Part shown: one piece after another, positions 19,985 through 30,997 of the stretch
Layout: the number at the start of each line of letters is the position of its first letter
How positions within the stretch are numbered: position 1 is the stretch's first letter
Assembly: GCA_026182355.1 (NCBI GenBank)
Contig: JAPFBL010000575.1
Coordinates: 23,501-87,500 of the forward strand
DNA length: 64,000 nt
Reading direction: 5' to 3'
Origin: Hermatobates lingyangjiaoensis
Taxonomy: Eukaryota; Arthropoda; Insecta; Hemiptera; Hermatobatidae
The notes under the pieces: model-generated
What the model saw: the letters and a program-made list of their open reading frames with translations, nothing else
Database searches by the model: none
Told to the model about the DNA's origin: nothing
Program-made: the position numbers and the translations under genes

Positions 19985-20290
19985 TTTATATTTTACAATT
20001 AAAAGAAACGGTCCAGCGGACTTTTTTAAAATAAAATAAATTCAAAACGAAGGAAACACACAGAAAGACACAGACATAACTCACATCGATATTTCGACCA
20101 TCGTCGTCATCAGGAGGTGTGAAGAGCGAAGAGCGAAGAGTCCCGCAGGAAGACAGTACCGTCATGTCTTCCTGTGGGACTCTTCGCTCTTCGCTCTTCA
20201 CACCTCCTGATGACGACGATGGTCGAAATATCGATGTGAGTTATGTCTGTGTGTTTCCTTCGTTTTGAATTTATTTTATTTTAATTTATA
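19985..20290. mobile_element. Family D foldback, near-perfect arms
   Basis: Arms of about 140 bp. The centre is the GAAGAGCGAAGAG/CTCTTCGCTCTTC pair. Both strands read CACCTCCTGATGACGACG, ATGGTCGAAATATCG, TGAGTTATG outward. Stem GAC/GTC, or CGAC/GTCG, separates CTGATGA from GAAA. The outer ends match TTTGAATTTATTTTATTT. Confidence 0.7.
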
Positions 20291-20335
20291 TTTTATAAAT
20301 ATCAAAGTTTTTATTGATACATTTTTTTTTATTTC

Positions 20336-20511
20336 TATTATTAATATGACAAACCGTCATACCTCCGTAAGATGATGTTGGAGTCGTTGGAACGCTTTCG
20401 GACGTTGTCCATCTTCGATCGCAAATAACCTAACGGATGGACAACGTCCGAAAGCACTCCGACTCCAAGATCATTTTACGAGGTATGTCGGTTTGCCATA
20501 TTAATAATATT
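20336..20511. mobile_element. Palindromic MITE, family H, copy 2
   Basis: ATTAATATGACAAACCGTCA at the left and GTCGGTTTGCCATATTAAT at the right, with a short loop CAAATAACCTAACGGATGG. The left arm has one extra C (ACCTCCGTAAG). Confidence 0.7.
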
Positions 20512-21000
20512 AATCATACTAACCTCAGTGTTAACAATAATATATATGCATTTTTTATTATTTTTATTAATAAAATCAAGTGCAAACATATAAACAGTGC
20601 CAAACCTTATTTAGGCTCAAAAAAATAAAAAGAAATTTGAAACTTGCTAAATTTCTCTAACCATCTGCATCGTTGACAATTTAATGTCTAAAAGTGAACA
20701 ATTAGCAATACCAGTTTTAAACATTTTTGTGATTTTAACACCTTAGTTGACATCATAAAGAACATTTTCACTTTATGAAAAAAAATAGAAAAATAAAATT
20801 TGAAAATGATAATGTGCTTTTTTTAATTTCCTCTAAAATTTATCATTGTTTTTTTTTTAAAAAAAATGAACATAAAGGTTTTGCTCTCACTTTTTTATGT
20901 TTTTTTTTGGAAAACTTTGTCAAATTAGAAGTAGAGTCGATCGAAAAAAAACTATTTAAATAGACCTCTTTAAGACGTAATTTACGATGGTAATTTAATA
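20512..21000. other. No gene seen
   Basis: AT-rich sequence. Short open frames are Lys/Phe-rich and compositional. Confidence 0.5.
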
Positions 21001-21004
21001 GTTT

Positions 21005-21345
21005 ATTAAATTGCGAGACTAGTACACTCGCAATCTAGGACCGGGGTTCAATCCTCACCTGGCCCTCGATTTATTCTCACGGGAGGTGAATAAATCTGAG
21101 CACGTCGTCCCTCGGAGAAGCGACGTTAAACCGTCGGTCCCGAGCCTGTACGATGTTAGGTATTCGTTAAAGAACCCCTACTCTAAATACACTTGAGTTA
21201 GGCAAAATTTAGGTCTCCCACTGTAGGATCAATCATCATTGTGTGGTATCACAAAGGGCCAATGCTCGGCCTAAGTGTGTTCCCTTGTAGGACTGCCACT
21301 GCAACCTAACCTAACCTAACCTAACCTAACCTAACCTAACACTCG
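21005..21345 (+). repeat. tRNA-derived SINE, near full length
   Basis: B box GGGGTTCAATCC near 21053, then the body CTCGATTTATTC, GGAGGTGAATAAATCTGAG, CGTCGGTCCCGAGCCTGTAC, TACACTTGAGTTAGGCAAA, a middle part TCACAAAGGGCCAATG, and the tail GGACTGCCACTGCAACC followed by CCTAA repeats. The A box is degenerate. This copy defines the body from which the 170 bp and 105 bp arrays derive. Confidence 0.7.
21302..21341 (+). repeat. Interstitial (CCTAA)n at the SINE tail
   Basis: About seven units of CCTAA, the complement of TTAGG, the telomere repeat of most insects and many other arthropods. It forms the 3' tail of the SINE rather than a chromosome end. Confidence 0.85.
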
Positions 21346-21369
21346 CAATCACCCAAATTGTATTTTTTA

Positions 21370-21480
21370 GTCATTGACGAGTTTTCAATGAACAGAAGTT
21401 TACAATGAACAGAAGTTTACAATGAACAGAAGTTTACTATGAACAGAAGTTTACAATGAACAGAAGTTTACAATGAACGC
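21370..21480 (+). repeat. 17 bp tandem repeat, about 6 copies
   Basis: TTTACAATGAACAGAAG repeated head to tail, one copy with TACTATGAAC. Confidence 0.9.
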
Positions 21481-21764
21481 TTTCAGAAACAGAAGGAAGC
21501 GACTTTACTCGGCATTTCGGTGTTTCGGGACCCTCAACAAACCATAGAAAAACTTTTACTGCTCGAAACCAGCAAAAGTTCTGAGCTTCTTGGAGGTGTT
21601 GAAGCTAACTGCTGAGGTACTTTAGTACAAAAGAGGAGAAGTACAACAGTTGTATTTTTTTTTTAAAGACGCAGTTCTATAGTCACCCTCAAATAATAAT
21701 AATAATAACCCAAACTAAAATCTTAAAAAACAAACTTAAAAATCATCAATATACTTCTATGCAT
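21481..21764. other. No gene seen
   Basis: Contains CTGAGGTACTTTAG and an (AAT)n patch near 21690. Nothing assigned. Confidence 0.4.
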
Positions 21765-22007
21765 AAAAAGATTTCATATAAACACGTGAAATAACAATCA
21801 ATGATCAAACCACAATAAGAAATGGGAAAACAAGACTAAGATCTTTCAACCGTAACAAGCAGTCTTCGTCAGAGTCAAAAACCCAACTGAAACACTAGAT
21901 GCAGAGAACATCTGGTGTTTCAGTTGGGTTTTTGACTCTGACGAAGACCGCTTGTTACGGTTGAAAGATCTTAGTCTTGTTTTCCCATTTCTTATTGTGG
22001 TTTGATC

Positions 22008-22012
<5 letters not shown>
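21765..22012. mobile_element. Family A foldback, complete
   Basis: The best family A reference copy. The left arm starts GATTTCATATAAACACGTG. The loop is AACACTAGATGCAGAGAACA. The right arm has GACTCTGACGAAGACCGC, TTGTTACGGTTGAAAGATC and TTGTGGTTTGATCATA. The left core is CTGACGAAGACTGC on the minus strand, with one base of stem II changed. AGATCT after GAA is self-complementary, which would permit pairing between two RNAs. Confidence 0.7.

Positions 22013-22064
<52 letters not shown>
22013..22064. repeat. (TA)n microsatellite
   Basis: TA tract with one phase break, sitting between two family A arms. Confidence 0.95.
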
Positions 22065-22066
<2 letters not shown>

Positions 22067-22069
22067 CAT

Positions 22070-22168
22070 TGGTTTGGGTTTTTGACTCTGATGAAGCCTG
22101 CTTGTTACGGTTGAAAGATCTTAGTCTTGTTTTCCTATTTTCTTATTGTGTTTTGATCATTGATACTT
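22070..22168 (+). mobile_element. Family A single arm
   Basis: GACTCTGATGAAGCCTGCTT, ACGGTTGAAAGATC. CTGATGA here is a closer match to the hammerhead consensus than CTGACGA, but stem II is weakened. Confidence 0.5.
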
Positions 22169-22565
22169 CTATGCATGTCACTTCAGACTTTTAATCTCGA
22201 AAAATTGTAAAAAGTCAAAAAAATAGGGTGTTTTCCACTTGTATTACGTTTGATATTCAGCTATCAATGATACAGGTGTTCTTACAAAGCAAGTTTTAAA
22301 TATTGCCTTTTGTTTTCACTACAAAGTTTTGATAATGTTTCATTCTTTTGTACTTCATTCCATTCTTGCCATTATGAACTGTATGTTAATTAACATTAAT
22401 TGCCTATTAATTAACATTAATTGCTTTCTTACTCCCACAGATATAGCCTTTCACTGTTTGGACTCTTTTGTTTACCTGCCAATCATTGTTCTTAAGGAAG
22501 AGCAACATTACCATATCAATAGTAATTATTTTTACCTATATTACCTATCGTATACTCATAGTACA
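22169..22565. other. No gene seen
   Basis: Includes a short duplicated TTAACATTAATTGC. The 81-codon frame at 22329-22574 is not convincing. Confidence 0.45.
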
Positions 22566-22784
22566 TATCAATGATTAAACTACAATAAGAAATGGGAAAA
22601 GAAGACTAAGATCTTTCAACCGTAACAAGCGGTCTTCGTCAGAGTCAAAAACCCAACAAAAAATTATTTGGGTTTTTGACTCTCACGAAGACAGCTTGTT
22701 ACGGTTGAAAAATCTGAGTCTTGTTTTCCCATTTTCTTATTGTGGTTTGATCATTGATTGTTATTTCACGTGTTTATGTGAAAT

Positions 22785-22790
<6 letters not shown>
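22566..22790. mobile_element. Family A foldback
   Basis: Arms mirror about CAACAAAAAATTATTTG. The right core is CTCACGAAGACAGC, damaged (CTCACGA), and the left core reads CTGACGA on the minus strand. A (TA)n block follows at 22787-22890. Confidence 0.6.
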
Positions 22791-22824
<34 letters not shown>

Positions 22825-22845
22825 ACAAAATTGTCACAATGCCAA

Positions 22846-22890
<45 letters not shown>

Positions 22891-22898
<8 letters not shown>

Positions 22899-23320
22899 TT
22901 GGAAAAAAAGTTAATCTCACATGTATAAATGAAGGACTGTCCCCCAAATATATGAATATATATATATATAAATATATATGGATTAATTTACCACAATGAA
23001 ACTAATTTGGAAACAATGCTCTAAGGCCTTCCCTCAACACATCGTCAGAGAGCAAGAGACCTAAAAAATATTAAATACTTATTAACCTGGTTGATTGAAG
23101 TTTTTTAGAATTGTTGGTAACTCTGAATGTATTTAACTATTAAGAAGTCTTCATCTGTTTAATTATTCCGCTGATCAAAACTTCATCCAATTTATAATGT
23201 CCTGGGCTATTGTTCATTAATTTCTCATAAAAGTTCTTTATCATTGCAGTTTCCACAATATTTCTTCTTCTTTCCGAAGACACAAATATTATGTCATTTG
23301 CTTCACTCTTTTCGTCTTCT
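22891..23320. other. No gene seen
   Basis: Short (TA)n, then unassigned sequence including CTTCCCTCAACACATCGTCA. No element assigned. Confidence 0.4.
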
Positions 23321-23400
23321 CTTCTTTCTGTGTGTTTCCTTCGTTTTCAATTTATTTTATTTTAAAAAAGTTTGCTGGACCGTTTCTTTTGATTGTATAT
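23320..23400 (+). mobile_element. Family D tail fragment
   Basis: TCTGTGTGTTTCCTTCGTTT, CAATTTATTTTATTT and AGTTTGCTGGACCGTTTC match the outer part of family D arms. No core is present. Confidence 0.5.
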
Positions 23401-23740
23401 ATATGTGTGTTCTCTAATCGGGGTTCGGTCAATTTTTCAGGATAAAAAATCAAACTCTCGTTGCCAACGTTTCGGTTTTATTTAAAACCTTTTTCATAGG
23501 CCTACAAACAAAGGATAATAAGAAATCACATATCAACTTGTGATAATAATAATAATAAGAAATCACATATCACATTGTTGGTATGTGATTTCTTATTATC
23601 CTTTGTTTGTAGGGCTATGAAAAAGGTTTTAAATAAACCGAAACGTTGGCAACGAGAGTTTGATTTTTTATCCTGGAAAATTGACCGAACCCCGATTAGA
23701 GAACACACCTATTCTATCTAACGGTCGATATATTATTGAA
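23400..23740. mobile_element. Family B foldback
   Basis: The outer ends GTGTGTTCTCTAATCGGGG and CCCCGATTAGAGAACACACC are mirrored. The right arm reads TATGAAAAAGGTTTTAAATA then AACCGAAACGTTGGCAACG and AGAGTTTGA. GGTTT/AAACC pairs before GAAAC, as stem II would, but CTGANGA is replaced by CTATGAAA, so the core is degenerate. The loop has AATAATAATAATAAG. Confidence 0.6.
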
Positions 23741-23764
23741 TCTGTTATATATATATATATATAT

Positions 23765-23910
23765 ATATAAACTTCAATAATATATCAACCGTTGGATAGA
23801 ATAGGTGTATAATGTAATCGGGATTCGGTCAATTTTCCAGGATCAAAATCAAACTCTCAATGCCAACGTTTCGGTTTTATTTAAAACCTTTTTCACAGGC
23901 AGAAGTCAGA
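23765..23910 (-). mobile_element. Family B single arm
   Basis: ATAATATATCAACCGTTGGA and ATTCGGTCAATTTTCCAGGA, AACGTTTCGGTTTTATTTAA. The opposite arm is missing. Confidence 0.55.
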
Positions 23911-24018
23911 ATTTTTGAATTAGAAAAATGATGAAATTTACATTAGTAAATGAAGTAACAATAGATAGTTAGTGAACTAACATCTTAACTGGTCAAAAAC
24001 TTGGACCAGACAGTCTGG

Positions 24019-24060
<42 letters not shown>
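23911..24060. other. B-adjacent sequence and (TA)n
   Basis: The stretch ending GACAGTCTGGTCTG, then a long (TA)n, corresponds to a diverged inner B arm. Confidence 0.4.
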
Positions 24061-24061
<1 letters not shown>

Positions 24062-24068
<7 letters not shown>

Positions 24069-24655
24069 GATTCAATAATATATCGACCGTTTGATAGAAT
24101 AGGTGTGTTCTCTAATCGGGGTTCGGTCAATTTTCCAGGATAAAAAATCAAACTCTCGTTGCCAACGTTTCGGTTTTATTTAAAACCTTTTTCATAGGCA
24201 GAAGTAAGAATTTTTTAACTAAGAAAATGAAATTTACATTATTTAAAGGAACAACAATGTTAGCCGGACAAAACCTTCGACTAGACGGTGTGTTCTCTAA
24301 TCGGGGTTCGGTCAATTTTCCAGGATAAAAAATCAAACTCTCGTTGCCAACGTTTCGGTTTTATTTAAAACCTTTTTCATAGGCAGAAGTAAGAATTTTT
24401 TAACTAAGAAAATGAAATTTACATTATTTAAAGGAACAACAATGTTAGCCGGACAAAACCTTCGACTAGACTGTCTAGTCGAAGGTTTTGTCCGGCTAAC
24501 ATTGTTGTTCCTTTAAATAATGTAAATTTCATTTTCTTAGTTAAAAAATTCTTACTTCTGCCTATGAAAAAGGTTTTAAATAAAACCGAAACGTTGGCAA
24601 CGAGAGTTTGATTTTTTATCCTGGAAAATTGACCGAACCCCGATTAGAGAACACA

Positions 24656-24660
<5 letters not shown>
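24062..24660. mobile_element. Family B foldback with extra left arm
   Basis: Three B arms occur in a row: two in minus orientation (from about 24090 and 24290) and one in plus orientation ending at 24656. The last two meet at ACTAGACTGTCTAGT (about 24475), a perfect hairpin with arms of about 180 bp. The repeat of the left arm indicates a tandem duplication of one arm. Confidence 0.65.
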
Positions 24661-24721
<61 letters not shown>

Positions 24722-24735
24722 ATATTATATACATA
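24657..24735. repeat. (TA)n microsatellite
   Basis: Long TA tract adjoining the family B end. Confidence 0.95.
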
Positions 24736-25500
24736 CAATGACCGTAATATATATTATTACGGTAGAAATCGAAATATATTAGCAACTTTTTCTGATTTCT
24801 TTTACGTGTGTTCCTTTTCTGAATCTAGTTTATTTCTTTCCTGAAATCTTTTCCTTTAATTGAATAAATTTATTCAAATAAATATATTCAATCCTATGAT
24901 AAGACACCTTATAATATATTTATAAATATATAAAAAAATATACCAAAAACTATTAAAGAATACATTCCTTTCTATCAAACGTCATTTTACTTGTTTTTTT
25001 TTTAATTTTACTGAAACGTTGTTAGATATGTTTCTTTTTTTTTTTTTTTTGAAAAAAAAATTTATATTTGACAGACCATTCCAATAAATAAACGCCACTG
25101 GGCAGTAGCTGTCTTTTTCCAGTTGTCACAGCGTTTTTTTCCATGTTTTATTAACTCCAGTTTTCTCCTCTTCAATTTTTTTTTTTATAATTGTTTCATT
25201 TAATTTTGTAGAATTTTCCATTTATGCCCCCCAACTCCCCCCCCCCCCCCACCAACCGCTTTTGAAAGTTGATTTGTTGTGACTTGTTCAGCCAAGCCCA
25301 AGTTGTGTGACTAGAGATAAAAATAAATATTTAAAAAAAACAATGTCATATATCACTTATCTTAAACTATTATGAAATCTTGTTCTAATTATTAAGCGTA
25401 AATATTTTTTATTCGATTATTGTTTAAAAAATTCATTTTTTTCTGTAAATTTAAATACGATTGTTAATAAATTTAATTATATTGTTTGATAAATATAAAC
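24736..25500. other. No gene seen; homopolymer runs
   Basis: AT-rich, with T runs at 25029-25050 and a C run at 25239-25250. Nothing assigned. Confidence 0.5.
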
Positions 25501-25509
25501 CCAATGTAT

Positions 25510-25790
25510 AGGTACGTTAGGGGGGCTAGGTTAGCCTCTGCTGGGCTGGTAGTCCGAGGTTCGATTCCCTCCTGACCCTCGATTTATTCACGCACGAGTT
25601 GAATAAATCTGAATACGTTGTCCTTCGGAGAGGATGTTAATCCGTCGGTTCCGAGCATGTACAATGTCAGGTATTCGTTAAAGATACCTATTCGAAATGC
25701 ACTTGAGTTAGGCAAAATTTAAAGATTCCCACTATAGAAACACCGATGAAACAAAACTCCGGTGAACGGCTGACGTTATCACTAAAAAAA
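25510..25790 (+). repeat. tRNA-derived SINE
   Basis: The head GGGCTGGTAGTCCGAGGTTCG holds the B box GGTTCGATTCC. The body CTCGATTTATTCACGC, GTCCTTCGGAGAGG, CCGTCGGTTCCGAGCATGTA, CACTTGAGTTAGGCAAA follows. The tail is different from 21005-21345 and lacks CCTAA. Confidence 0.65.
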
Positions 25791-26124
25791 AACAATAAAA
25801 AAAATAATAATGGCTATTTTTGGTAAAATATTAATTTGATCTACTAAACAGCATTATCTGATTTGTGCTTACATACTTTAGGATAATTATACATATATTC
25901 TAAGGATTTTAGGATTGAATTATACAAAATTTAGGACTCTCAATGTAGAATCTGTAGAATCAACGACCAAACAAAAAGCTGGTTGTGGTTGTTTGTTTTA
26001 ATTTTAAAACTTACTGTAAAAGTTATTTTTTAAACTTAACATAATAATGACTTTTTTTTTTAAATTCTTTATTGAAACATGCTTCACACAAGGTATTACA
26101 TGTATTATTTTTTATAATGACATT

Positions 26125-26275
26125 AATAATTATTGCCTAAATAAATCGGAGCACGTCCTCTGTTGGTCTCTTAGCCTGTACAATGTCAGGTACTCGTTAA
26201 AGATCCCTACTCGAAATACACTTGAGTTTGGGCAAAATTTAGGACTTCCAATGTAGAATCTGTAGAATCAACGAT
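26125..26275 (+). repeat. SINE body fragment
   Basis: AATAAATCGGAGCACGTCCTC, AGCCTGTACAATGTCAGGTA, TACACTTGAGTTTGGGC, matching the SINE body. Confidence 0.55.
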
Positions 26276-26324
26276 CAAACAAAAAAACCGGTTGTTTGTT
26301 TTGTTTTTAAAACTTACTCTACAA

Positions 26325-26455
26325 GTTTCTGCGGGGGGCTGCGAGTGGGTTGCGGGGGTGTTGCGGGGGGGCTGCGAGTGGGTTGCGGGGAGTTGCGAGG
26401 GGTTGCGGGGGGTTTCGGTGGGTTGCGGGGGGATTGCGGGGGGGGGGGGGGGTTG
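26325..26455 (+). repeat. G-rich low-complexity tract
   Basis: Irregular repeats of GGGTTGCGGGG and similar, ending in a run of 16 G. Several G runs could form G-quadruplex structure on the plus strand. The Gly-rich frame over it is compositional. Confidence 0.8.
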
Positions 26456-26535
26456 ACTACAGGAGAAGTCAGAGAAAGGTCAGAAGTGTCTATTGCACCT
26501 ACTGAACCTATTCCAAAGAAGAAAAAAAAGCAATA
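26456..26535 (+). pseudogene. Possible coding end fragment with basic tail
   Basis: After the G tract, a TTGACTACAG acceptor-like sequence is followed by an open frame GEVRERSEVSIAPTEPIP, KKKKKQ and a stop at 26533-26535. It is protein-like and ends with a nuclear-localisation-type Lys cluster, and CAATAAAC lies at the stop. It may be the last exon of an unknown gene, a retrocopy, or chance. I do not recognise it. Confidence 0.2.
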
Positions 26536-26539
26536 AACT

Positions 26540-26865
26540 ATTTATCAAGTCATCTCAACATGACTCAGCATGACTGGCATACTTTTAAAGGTTTCGGGGG
26601 GGGGGGGGGGGGGAGATCTTTAGGATTGAATTACTGCTTCATTTTATTTCATCATTATCAAAACATAGCTATAAAGAAAAAAAAATAAAAAAAACATGTC
26701 GTTAGGTTTCATTTTGTAATGATCACCTAAAAAAAAACGTTGTTTGTATTATAGCACCATACCTATAAGTTTTTCTACCTTTTTAGCATTGTTCTAATTG
26801 TGGAATGTGTGGCTCATTTATTATTTGGTACCCATTTTAGTAATGGGTGAGCGAGCTAGATTATT
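26540..26865. other. No gene seen; poly-G and A-rich tracts
   Basis: A run of G near 26597-26612 and A-rich text. CATTTATTATTTGGTACCCA recurs in similar form at 15805 and 38025, marking an unassigned dispersed repeat. Confidence 0.45.
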
Positions 26866-29800
26866 TGTTGATTCTACATTGTGAGTCCTAAATTTTGCAT
26901 AACTCAAGTGTATTTAGAGTAAGGGATGTTTAACGAGTACCTGACATCATGTAGGCTCGAGACCGACGGCTTAACTTTCTCGAACCATAGAGGGCGCTAT
27001 GTATATATGTATAGTTAGACTGAAGTAGCAATTCCATTTAGGTTTTTAGGACAGTGGGAGTCCTAAGCTTTGCATAACTCAAGTGTATTTAGAGTTAGGG
27101 ATGTTTAACGAGTACCTGACATCATATAGGCTCGGGACCGACGGCTTAACTTTCTAGAACCATAGAGGGCGCTATGTATTTATAGTTAGACTGAAGTAGC
27201 AATTCCATTTAGGTTTTAGGACAGTGGGAGTCCTAAGCTTTGCATAACTCAAGTGTATTTAGAGTAAGGGATGTTTAACAAGTACCTGACATCATATAGG
27301 CTCGAGACCGACGGCTTAACTTTCTTGAACCATAGAGGGCGCCATGTATTTATAGTTAGACTGAAATAACAGTTCCATTTAGGTTTTAGGACAGTGGGAG
27401 TCCTAAGCTTTGCATAACTCAAGTGTATTTAGAGTTAGGGATGTTTAACGAGTACCTGACATCATATAGGCTCGGGACCGACGGCTTAACTTTCTAGAAC
27501 CATAGAGGGCGCTATGTATTTATAGTTAGACTGAAGTAGCAATTCCATTTAGGTTTTAGGACAGTGGGAGTCCTAAGCTTTGCATAACTCAAGTGTATTT
27601 AGAGTAAGGGATGTTTAACAAGTACCTGACATCATATAGGCTCGAGACCGACGGCTTAACTTTCTTGAACCATAGAGGGCGCCATGTATTTATAGTTAGA
27701 CTGAAATAACAGTTCCATTTAGTTTTTAGGACAGTGGGAGTCCTAAGTTTTGCATAACTCAAGTGTATTTAGAGTAAGGGATGTTTAACAAGTACCTGAC
27801 ATCATATAGGCTCGAGACCGACGGGTTAACTTTCTTGAACCATAGAGGGCGCCATGTATTTATAGTTAGACTGAAATAACAGTTCCATTTAGTTTTTAGG
27901 ACAGTGGGAGTCCTAAGTTTTGCATAACTCAAGTGTATTTAGAGTAAGGGATGTTTAACAAGTACCTGACATCATATAGGCTCGGGACCGACGGCTTAAC
28001 TTTCTCGAACCATAGAGGGCGCCATGTATTTATAGTTAGACTGAAATAACAGTTCCATTTAGTTTTTAGGACAGTGGGAGTCCTAAGTTTTGCATAACTC
28101 AAGTGTATTTAGAGTAAGGGATGTTTAACAAGTACCTGACATCATATAGGCTCGAGACCGACGGCTTAACTTTCTAGAACCATAGAGGGCGCTATGTATT
28201 TATAGTTAGACTGAAATAACAGTTCCATTTAGTTTTTAGGACAGTGGGAGTCCTAAGTTTTGCATAACTCAAGTGTATTTAGAGTAAGGGATCTTTAACA
28301 AGTACCTGACATCATATAGGCTCGAGACCGACGGCTTAACTTTCTCGATCCATAGAGGGCGCTATGTATATATAGTTAGACTGAAATAACAGTTCCATTT
28401 AGTTTTTAGGACAGTGGGAGTCCTAAGCTTTGCATAACTCAAGTGTATTTAGAGTAAGGGATGTTTAACAAGTACCTGACATCATATAGGCTCGAGACCG
28501 ATGGCTTGACTTTCTCGATCCATAGAGGGCGCTATGTATTTATAGTTAGACTGAAGTAGCAATTCCATTTAGTTTTTAGGACAGTGGGAGACCTAAGTTT
28601 TGCATAACTCAAGTGTATTTAGAGTAGGGTTCTTTAACAAGTACCTGATATCATATAGGCTCGAGACCGACGGCTTAACTTTCTAGAACCATAGAGGGCG
28701 CTATGTATTTATAGTTAGACTGAAGTAGCAATTCCATTTAGGTTTTAGGACAGTGGGAGTCCTAAGCTTTGCATAACTCAAGTGTATTTAGAGTAGGGTT
28801 CTTTAACAAGTACCTGACATCATATAGGCTCGAGACCGACGGCTTAACTTTCTCGAACCATAGAGGGCGCTATGTATTTATAGTTAGACTGAAGTAGCAA
28901 TTCCATTTAGGTTTTAGGACAGTGGGAGTCCTAAGCTTTGCATAACTCAAGTGTATTTAGAGTAGGGTTCTTTAACAAGTACCTGACATCATATAGGCTC
29001 GAGACCGACGGCTTAACTTTCTCGAACCATAGAGGGCGCCATGTATTTATAGTTAGACTGAAGTAGCAATTCCATTTAGGTTTTAGGACAGTGGGAGTCC
29101 TAAGCTTTGCATAACTCAAGTGTATTTAGAGTAGGGTTCTTTAACAAGTACCTGACATCATATAGGCTCGAGACCGACGGCTTAACTTTCTCGAACCATA
29201 GAGGGCGCTATGTATTTATAGTTAGACTGAAGTAGCAATTCCATTTAGGTTTTAGGACAGTGGGAGTCCTAAGCTTTGCATAACTCAAGTGTATTTAGAG
29301 TAGGGTTCTTTAACAAGTACCTGACATCATATAGGCTCGAGACCGACGGCTTAACTTTCTCGAACCATAGAGGGCGCTATGTATTTATAGTTAGACTGAA
29401 GTAGCAATTCCATTTAGGTTTTAGGACAGTGGGAGTCCTAAGCTTTGCATAACTCAAGTGTATTTAGAGTAGGGTTCTTTAACAAGTACCTGACATCATA
29501 TAGGCTCGAGACCGACGGCTTAACTTTCTCGAACCATAGAGGGCGCTATGTATTTATAGTTAGACTGAAGTAGCAATTCCATTTAGGTTTTAGGACAGTG
29601 GGAGTCCTAAGTTTGCATAACTCAAGTGTATTTAGAGTAGGGTTCTTTAACAAGTACCTGACATCATATAGGCTCGAGACCGACGGCTTAACTTTCTCGA
29701 ACCATAGAGGGCGCTATGTATTATATAGTTAGACTGAAGTAGCAGTTCCATTTAGTTTTAGGACAGTGGGAGTCCTAAGTTTGCATAACTCAAGTGTATT

Positions 29801-30625
29801 TAGAGTAGGGTTCTTTAACAAGTACTGACATCATATAGGCTCGAGACCAACGGCTTAACTTTCTCGAACCATAGAGGGCGCTATGTATTTATAGTTAGAC
29901 TGAAGTAGCAGTTCCATTTAGTTAGACAGTGGGAGTCCTAAAGTTTTGCATAACTCAAGTGTATTTAGAGTAAGGGATTCTTTAACAAGTACTTGACATT
30001 CATATAGGCTCGAGACCGACGGCTTAACTTTCTCGAACCATAGAGGGCGCTATGTATTTATAGTTAGACTGAAGTAGCAATTCCATTTAGGTTTTAGGAC
30101 AGTGGGAGTCCTAAGTTTTGCATAACTCAAGTGTATTTAGAGTAGGGTTCTTTAACAAGTAGCTGACATCATATAGGCTCGAGACCGACGGCTTAACTTT
30201 CTAGAACCATAGAGGGCGCTATGTATTTATAGTTAGACTGAAGTAGCAGTTCCATTTAACTGTACAGTGGGAGTCCTAAATTTTTGCATAAAACAAGTGC
30301 ATTTAGAGTAAGGATCTTGAACGAGTACTTGACATTATATAGGCTCGGGACCGATGGCTTAACTTTCTCGAACTATAGAGGGTGCTATGTATATATAGTT
30401 AGACTGAAATAGCAGTTCCATTTAACTGTACAGTGGGAGTCCTAAATTTTTGCATAACTCAAGTGTATTTAGAGTAAGGGATGTTTAACTTGTACTTGAT
30501 ATTGTTAAGGCTAAAGGACCAATGGTTAAACGTCCACATTGACGGATGACGTGCACTAATTTGTTCACCTTCCTTGTGAATAAATCGAGGTTCAGGTGGG
30601 TATCGAACCGTGGACCTATAACTGA
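26866..30625 (-). repeat. 170 bp satellite inside a minus-strand SINE, about 21 copies
   Basis: CATAGAGGGCGC recurs at 27161, 27331, 27501, 27671, 27841, 28011, 28181, 28351 and 28521, exactly 170 apart, and on to about 30380. Each unit contains, reversed, the SINE body block (CCGTCGGTCCCGAGCCTGTA-like, CTTGAGTTATGCAAA-like) plus about 75 bp of other sequence (CATAGAGGG...TTCCATTTAG). After the last unit the SINE continues in reverse to its B box near 30600 (GTATCGAACCGTGGACC), so the array lies within one SINE. Later copies change GGGATGTTT to GGGTTCTTT, showing block-wise spread. Confidence 0.85.
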
Positions 30626-30995
30626 AATAACGATAGATATATAGATAATAGTAATGATACTTATGTGTATATCAATTTTTACATAAACTGAATTGTGTGG
30701 AGTTTAATTCTATTACTTTTCCATTATACGAGTAATTATACATCACAGAATAACTAATTATATAAATAGAGAATGTACAAATTAATACCCCCAGATTGGG
30801 GGTAGCTGTCGGTCCCGAGCCTGTACGATGTCAGGTAATAACTCGGCAATGATGACTCCCTTTCCGTAAAGTAGACAATATTCTTGTAGTCAATTTCGAC
30901 AATTTGCTAGTAACTAAGTAGACATGTTATTCATTAATAGCGACTAAAAATTTTAATCCATGTATATTATTATTATTACCACTGAGGTTAGTATG
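30626..30995. other. Mostly unassigned; small SINE fragment
   Basis: At 30808-30838 CTGTCGGTCCCGAGCCTGTA and CGATGTCAGGTA match the SINE body. The rest is AT-rich. Confidence 0.45.
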
Positions 30996-30997
30996 AT

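Noticed and set aside
21302..21341. CCTAA repeats as a chromosome end or telomere fusion
   Set aside because: Only about seven units, attached to the 3' end of a SINE, with normal sequence on both sides.
26345..26455. Gly/Cys-rich frame as a cuticle or antimicrobial-type protein
   Set aside because: The composition is dictated by an irregular G tract with no signal peptide. Only the short tail after it is kept as a weak possibility.
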